A stretch of DNA of 50,262 nt from Zwartia vadi (GTDB lineage Bacteria; Pseudomonadota; Gammaproteobacteria; Burkholderiales; Burkholderiaceae_B): positions 1 to 50,262 of the forward strand of contig NZ_JAUHHE010000020.1 in NCBI RefSeq assembly GCF_030410375.1. Reading direction: 5' to 3'. The stretch's first letter is position 1, and each line of letters opens with the position of its first letter. Below, piece after piece: positions 45,917-50,262 of this stretch. A model generated the notes under the pieces. It made no database searches. It was not told the DNA's origin and was given only the letters and a program-made list of their open reading frames with translations. The position numbers and the translations under genes are program-made.

Positions 45917-47767
45917 TCATGCGTGAGTGTGTGAATGCGCGCAAACTCGGTTACGGCCTGTCTGCTTGGCCTCATAAAGCGCCTCGTCTGCCCTGGCAAT
46001 GAGCTGCTCAACGGACTCGGTCTTGTCCCATTGCGCTACACCAAAGGACATCGTGATTTGGCCGATCTCGCCATGATCCTGGCTTTCAATGTCCATCCGT
46101 GTGCGTTCTGCTAATTTCACGGCAATGGCGATCGTGCAGCCTGGCAGCACGATCATGAACTCTTCTCCACCCCAGCGGATACAGTAGTCTCCTGCTCGCA
46201 CGGCAGCCTTCATCGCAGCTGCGACATTTTTCAGCACCACATCACCCGCAGCATGACCGAACTGATCATTAACCCGTTTGAAATGATCAAGATCGCACAT
46301 GATGACTGAAAAAGTAGTGTCGGTGCTCAAGGACTCTCTGACAGGTTGGTTGAGCACATACTCCGCTGCATTCCTGTTCAACAGTCCGGTTAGTTTGTCT
46401 GTATTAGCCTCTTGACGTAATTGTTCTTGGGTCAGTTTGAGTGTTGTGACATCCACGACGGTTTCTATAAAGTAATCTACTTTGTTGTCGCTATCAGGAA
46501 GCGCGGCAATGGATTTCAAGGCAGTGAAAGTTGTCCCGTCCGGACGTGAAAAAATATTTTCACGAATCAGCGAGCTATCCCTTGAACTATTTAGAAGATC
46601 CACAGGGGTCGTATGATTTTCTGAGTTCGCATTCAGGTGGTCTGCTTTCTGACCAATCATGGAATGATTGCCCATACCAAACAACTGAATGGCAGCTGGA
46701 TTCGCATTCAAAATCGTATTGTTTTTATCCAGCATGAACATCGCGACAGGTGAGGCGGCCAATACCCTGTTGGCATAATTATTGAGTTGATCATTGAGCC
46801 GGGCTTTCATTTGTCTGTAAATTAGCCAAGTACCTATCGTGGTTAACAGAATCATCAAACTAGCGAGGATCAGAACTAGTTTGTTATTGGTACTGGACAG
46901 TAAACCCGTACCAGCAACTTTGCCAACCAAGACATAAAAAGGGTAGTGAGGAAGTTTGCTGTATGAAAATACTCGGTCAGTATGATCATGAGGAGATACT
47001 GTGCGGTAAGTGCCTTCTATTGGGGACTGCTCAAGCGTTTGCTCAAAAGCTTCCGAAACGTTACGTGAACCAATCCCTGCATCAATCGTTCTTGAGCTTG
47101 GATATCGACTCACTAACACCTGATTATCCGTTAGAAGCGCGATGCTCTTGTCACTCGGGAGGTGAATGTTTTTAAGAATTTCAGTGAGTTGAGAGACATC
47201 CCAGCGCAGAAACAAAACACCCGCAAAGCTTCCGTCAGGATTTTCCACTCTGCTAGCCAAGACAATTGCCCATCGATTGCTGAGCGCGGTAAAGATTGGA
47301 TCTGAAAAATAAGTCTGACCGCTGCCTGACCACTCTGGTCGATCGCGTAACACCTTAAAGAAGTCACGCTCCGCTAAGCTGACGGGTTTTAAATGGTCAA
47401 CACCATAGCGATAGATGCCTCGGCTATCCAGGAAACCGATATTGCTGAAGGCACCAGTCCAAGAGAGGGCTTGTTTTAAATAAGCATTAAAGGATGAAGG
47501 ATCAAACACCCCTCGATTGAAGTCTTCTCTGTAGCGGGAGTCAACAGCTTTGAGCAAAGTCTCTGCTTCATCGAAAATGCCACTTAGTTGATATGAAAGT
47601 AGAGAGGCGGTTTTTTGGGTGGTTGCCTTCGCTTCGTTTTCGCTGTGTTTTTTTTCTTGCCAAAGTATCGCTGTTGCAAATGAGACGATCATCAGCACGA
47701 CTGCCACGTTCGCAAAGGCATAGAAAAACGAAAGATTTTTTTGATGGGTAAGAGGTACAGTATTCAC
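45917..47767 (-). CDS. Membrane diguanylate cyclase with Cache, PAS and GGDEF domains
   Basis: This 616-residue protein has a transmembrane helix near the N-terminus (about 15-35), a periplasmic double-Cache sensor (about 40-300, with YFSDPIFTALSNRWAIVLASRV), a second helix (about 305-330), a PAS domain (ASPVAMFMLDKNNTILNANPAAIQLFG) and a GGDEF domain with GGEEF at 533 and I-site RAGD. It should convert an external chemical signal into c-di-GMP synthesis. The start is GTG at 47767; no strong ribosome binding site is visible. It lies 66 nt upstream of the other GGDEF gene and could be co-transcribed with it. Confidence 0.93.
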   Translation of the reverse strand: MNTVPLTHQKNLSFFYAFANVAVVLMIVSFATAILWQEKKHSENEAKATTQKTASLLSYQLSGIFDEAETLLKAVDSRYREDFNRGVFDPSSFNAYLKQALSWTGAFSNIGFLDSRGIYRYGVDHLKPVSLAERDFFKVLRDRPEWSGSGQTYFSDPIFTALSNRWAIVLASRVENPDGSFAGVLFLRWDVSQLTEILKNIHLPSDKSIALLTDNQVLVSRYPSSRTIDAGIGSRNVSEAFEQTLEQSPIEGTYRTVSPHDHTDRVFSYSKLPHYPFYVLVGKVAGTGLLSSTNNKLVLILASLMILLTTIGTWLIYRQMKARLNDQLNNYANRVLAASPVAMFMLDKNNTILNANPAAIQLFGMGNHSMIGQKADHLNANSENHTTPVDLLNSSRDSSLIRENIFSRPDGTTFTALKSIAALPDSDNKVDYFIETVVDVTTLKLTQEQLRQEANTDKLTGLLNRNAAEYVLNQPVRESLSTDTTFSVIMCDLDHFKRVNDQFGHAAGDVVLKNVAAAMKAAVRAGDYCIRWGGEEFMIVLPGCTIAIAVKLAERTRMDIESQDHGEIGQITMSFGVAQWDKTESVEQLIARADEALYEAKQTGRNRVCAHSHTHA

Positions 47768-48172
47768 ACTATGTACAGATGAAAAAGGATGGTTCGGGAA
47801 TCCCCCAAACGTGTAATTTATAGCCTTTGGTTTTACTGAACTCTGATCAATATACAGACGTTTTTTTTTGAATAACAGAAGTAAATAAGTAGCTTTTTTC
47901 TAGTTAGTTTTGTGTAACTACTGGAGTTAATTCTAATGAACTAAGGTGTCTAGTTTTTAAGAGTGGGGTTTTGAGAAAATAATTGCTCAATGGCTTATTT
48001 CAAAAGCGATAAGCACAGCTGTAAGGTCTCGCCGAGGGTCTGAGACTGAGGAAATATGTTGTATTTATGTGTTTGGTGTAGCGGAACCAACATGAAGAGT
48101 AGGCTTCATGCATTACTTTGCTACCGGACGAAATAGTCATCACTATTGTCGATAACTGACAAGATTCACGAT
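47768..48172. other. 405-bp spacer without a recognisable gene
   Basis: The spacer lies between the end of kup and the start of the reverse GGDEF gene, so it should hold the promoter of the GGDEF pair. It is AT-rich on its left side. A perfect hairpin CATGAAG-AGTAGG-CTTCATG stands at 48091-48110, and GTCTC/GAGAC forms a weaker one further left. I see no protein-coding frame, no c-di-GMP riboswitch core and no clear terminator for kup. Confidence 0.55.
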
Positions 48173-50047
48173 CTATAAAATGAGTCTCGCACCGATTTCG
48201 ATCACTCTGTCTGGCGGCATTTCGAACATGCGTGATTGAGGAGTAGCGTTACGTACGAGCAGAGCGAAGAACCTTTTTCTCCAAACAGCCCATCCATTGC
48301 CACGTGCAACTTCAAGTGACCAGCGGTTGATGATATAGCCATAGCGGTCAATGGTCGTTTCGGTTGGAAAAAGTTTAGCAAGCTCATTGGGTAAATTGAT
48401 TTGATCTCTGTAGCCATACTTCAGGACAACAAGGTGGACGCCATGCCCCAGGTCTTGTATCCGCTGTCGTTGGTCTTCAGGAACGCTTGGGACTTCTTCG
48501 ATTTTGATATTCAGACAAATGACTGTTGATTGCAGCGCGTGCAGACGTTCAGCCATTAATACAATCGCCATCGGGGCGATCTGTTCATCACTTGTCAGGC
48601 AAACGGCTGTGCCTTTTCCGCGATAGGGTTTGAGAGTGTCCAGACTTTGAACGAAATCAGTTAGTAGCTTGCTGTGCGTGATTTCATGCGACTGTATGCT
48701 GCGCGCCCCGCGCAACCATGTCATGATGATGAACAGGACTAGCAGCGAAAAACCGACTGTGAACCAGCCACCGTGGAAAAACTTTAGCGTGTTGGCCGCC
48801 AGGAAAAGTCCGTCAATCAGCACGAAGGGAAGAATCAGGAGCGAGGCGATTAGCCAGGGCCAGCGACGGACATGCATGACGACGGCTAGCGCAAAAAAGT
48901 CTGTAATCAGCATGGTGCCAGTGACCGCAATGCCATAGGCTGCGCCCATTGCATTAGAGGACTGAAAGTACAGTACGAGCGTAATCACCAGCGCAAGCAT
49001 TAGCCAGTTGACGGCTGGCAAATAGATCTGACCCGACTTTTGTTCTGAGGTGTGAATCACTCGCATGCGCGGGATGACCCGTAGTTGCATGAGTTGTTGT
49101 GTCATCGAGTAAACGCCTGAAATCACAGCTTGGGAGGCTACGACCGTCGCAAACGTGGCAAGAATAACAAGTGCATGTAGCGCCCATTCAGGGGCCATCC
49201 GGAAAAAAATATTATGCGTATTTTCAGGTGACTGCAGAACCAGAGCACCCTGCCCGAGATAATTCAGTACTAGCGCTGGAAAGGCGAGACGGATCCAGGC
49301 GCGTCTGATGGGACTCGCCCCAAAGTGTCCCATATCAGCGTAAAGTGCCTCGGCGCCCGTCATGCACAACACAACAGCCCCGAGAACAAAAAAACTCAGC
49401 AGTGATTCTGTTTGAATGAACTTTACGGCATAGACGGGATTGAGGGCATTGAGAATGTCCGCATGCTGAAAGATCGCATGCACACCCATGAGCCCAATGA
49501 CTAAAAACCAGATCAGCATAGTGGGACCAAACAGTTTGGCGATGCGGTCGGTTCCTTGTCTTTGAAACAGGAATAAAGAAATCAATACGACCAGAGAGAC
49601 TGGGACGACGTAGGGACTAAGCTTTGGAGAAATGGTTTCGAGCCCTTCGACAGCCGACACCACGGAAATGGCTGGAGTGATGATGCCATCGCCATAAAAA
49701 AGTGCCGCACCCAGTAATCCAAGAGGCATGAACCAGCGACGCAGGCCGCTATTTTTGGCGGTCTTGTTCAAGAGCAGGGTCATCAACGCGACAATGCCAC
49801 CCTCACCGCCATTGTCAAAACGCATAATAAAGAGTACGTATTTGAGCGTGACAATAAGAATCAGCGACCAGATAAACATCGAAAGGACGCCATAAATATT
49901 TGCTGGCGTGATGGCAACTGGATGCAGGGTATCTACAAAGACCGCCTCAAAGGCGTAAAGGGGGCTGGTGCCGATGTCACCAAAAACGACACCCAAGGCA
50001 CCAAGCACGAGTCCGAGGCCCGCAGATTTTTTTTGGGTATCCAACAA
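48173..50047 (-). CDS. kup: Low-affinity potassium transporter Kup
   Basis: Kup (TrkD) is a proton-coupled potassium importer of the inner membrane. The 624-residue protein begins AGLGLVLGALGVVFGDIGTSPLYAFE, the family signature, has twelve transmembrane helices (DGIITPAISVVSAVEGLE, TGAEALYADMGHFG), and a soluble C-terminal domain ending FEMPPDRVIEIGARLIL. The start is TTG: AGGGAG is better spaced for the second of two adjacent TTG codons (50044) than the first (50047). No ATG lies near. Confidence 0.95.
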   Translation of the reverse strand: MLDTQKKSAGLGLVLGALGVVFGDIGTSPLYAFEAVFVDTLHPVAITPANIYGVLSMFIWSLILIVTLKYVLFIMRFDNGGEGGIVALMTLLLNKTAKNSGLRRWFMPLGLLGAALFYGDGIITPAISVVSAVEGLETISPKLSPYVVPVSLVVLISLFLFQRQGTDRIAKLFGPTMLIWFLVIGLMGVHAIFQHADILNALNPVYAVKFIQTESLLSFFVLGAVVLCMTGAEALYADMGHFGASPIRRAWIRLAFPALVLNYLGQGALVLQSPENTHNIFFRMAPEWALHALVILATFATVVASQAVISGVYSMTQQLMQLRVIPRMRVIHTSEQKSGQIYLPAVNWLMLALVITLVLYFQSSNAMGAAYGIAVTGTMLITDFFALAVVMHVRRWPWLIASLLILPFVLIDGLFLAANTLKFFHGGWFTVGFSLLVLFIIMTWLRGARSIQSHEITHSKLLTDFVQSLDTLKPYRGKGTAVCLTSDEQIAPMAIVLMAERLHALQSTVICLNIKIEEVPSVPEDQRQRIQDLGHGVHLVVLKYGYRDQINLPNELAKLFPTETTIDRYGYIINRWSLEVARGNGWAVWRKRFFALLVRNATPQSRMFEMPPDRVIEIGARLIL

Positions 50048-50215
50048 TCGCTCCCTTTGGCAATCCTGTGAACGAAAACTTATGTGTTGACTAACGAAAT
50101 AGAACTATAGACTGTATCAAATTGAAAATGATGTAATCTAGGTAAATTAGACTCTATGGTTAAGTGCTTCAGTACTAATATTTAACGAAGATAAATGGTA
50201 GAAGGATTGCTCAAT

Positions 50216-50262
50216 ATGTTCCCATCAGACTTTGTGTATGAGTTTTTTACCTTGTTGGTGAT
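50216..50262 (+). CDS. Start of an unidentified gene, cut by the window end
   Basis: An ATG at 50216 is preceded by GAAGGA (50201-50206, 9 nt spacing) and opens a frame with 15 full codons, MFPSDFVYEFFTLLV, before the window ends. The sequence is hydrophobic, suggesting a membrane protein or signal anchor. It is divergent from kup across an AT-rich spacer with no other visible gene. Too short to assign. Confidence 0.45.
   Translation, partial: MFPSDFVYEFFTLLV

Noticed and set aside
47768..48172. c-di-GMP riboswitch upstream of the GGDEF gene
   Set aside because: I could not find the conserved GEMM core on either strand; only simple hairpins are present.
1..50262. CRISPR array or insertion sequence
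   Set aside because: No regularly spaced repeats of 25-40 bp and no transposase-like protein were seen anywhere in the window.

Overview
The window looks like a chromosomal segment of a betaproteobacterium, order Burkholderiales, most likely family Alcaligenaceae (Bordetella/Advenella/Orrella relatives). Three things point there: a complete division and cell-wall (dcw) cluster carrying a MurE-MurF fusion, a gene order lpxC - DUF721/dciA - M23 peptidase - secA, and a histone H1-like SWIB protein. The taxon is inferred from gene content and was not computed.

Layout. Positions 1-358 are the tail of an rRNA operon (23S-5S spacer, 5S rRNA, terminator). Positions 497-5695 hold a small membrane protein, a SWIB-domain DNA-binding protein, an M20 amidohydrolase, dihydroorotase (pyrC) and the ABC-F ATPase uup. 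RNase P RNA (rnpB) lies at 5785-6190. From 6439 to 24586 runs an almost gap-free forward dcw cluster: mraZ, rsmH, ftsL, ftsI, murE-murF, mraY, murD, ftsW, murG, murC, ddlB, ftsQ, ftsA, ftsZ, lpxC. Most junctions are 4-nt ATGA-type overlaps, which implies translational coupling. Together these genes make lipid II from UDP-MurNAc and build the divisome; lpxC commits the cell to lipid A. An array of four GTG boxes at exact 10-nt spacing in front of mraZ fits MraZ autoregulation. dciA (reverse), an M23 peptidase, secA and an AI-2E-type permease follow.

Positions 30070-38583 carry a divergent Lrp-type regulator / thiol dioxygenase pair, mgtE, a YeiH-type exporter, a second M20 amidohydrolase, an acyl-CoA ligase and an MnmC whose methyltransferase half looks dead. 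A GH31-fold protein lacking several expected catalytic residues and an amidase follow, up to a tRNA-Lys(TTT) gene at 42215.

Positions 42292-44580 look like accessory DNA beside the tRNA. They hold an AbiE-type toxin-antitoxin operon with an intact antitoxin and a toxin gene broken by an internal deletion, plus a small secreted protein. The segment is bracketed by two copies of the same terminator stem. Two neighbouring GGDEF diguanylate cyclases, a largely empty 405-bp gap, the potassium transporter kup and the first codons of one more gene complete the window.

No wholly new multi-gene system is evident. The most interesting items are the abiE locus (palindromic operator fused to a near-consensus promoter, predicted leaderless start, deletion at apparent microhomology), the degenerate MnmC and GH31 proteins, and the structured spacers around ftsZ.
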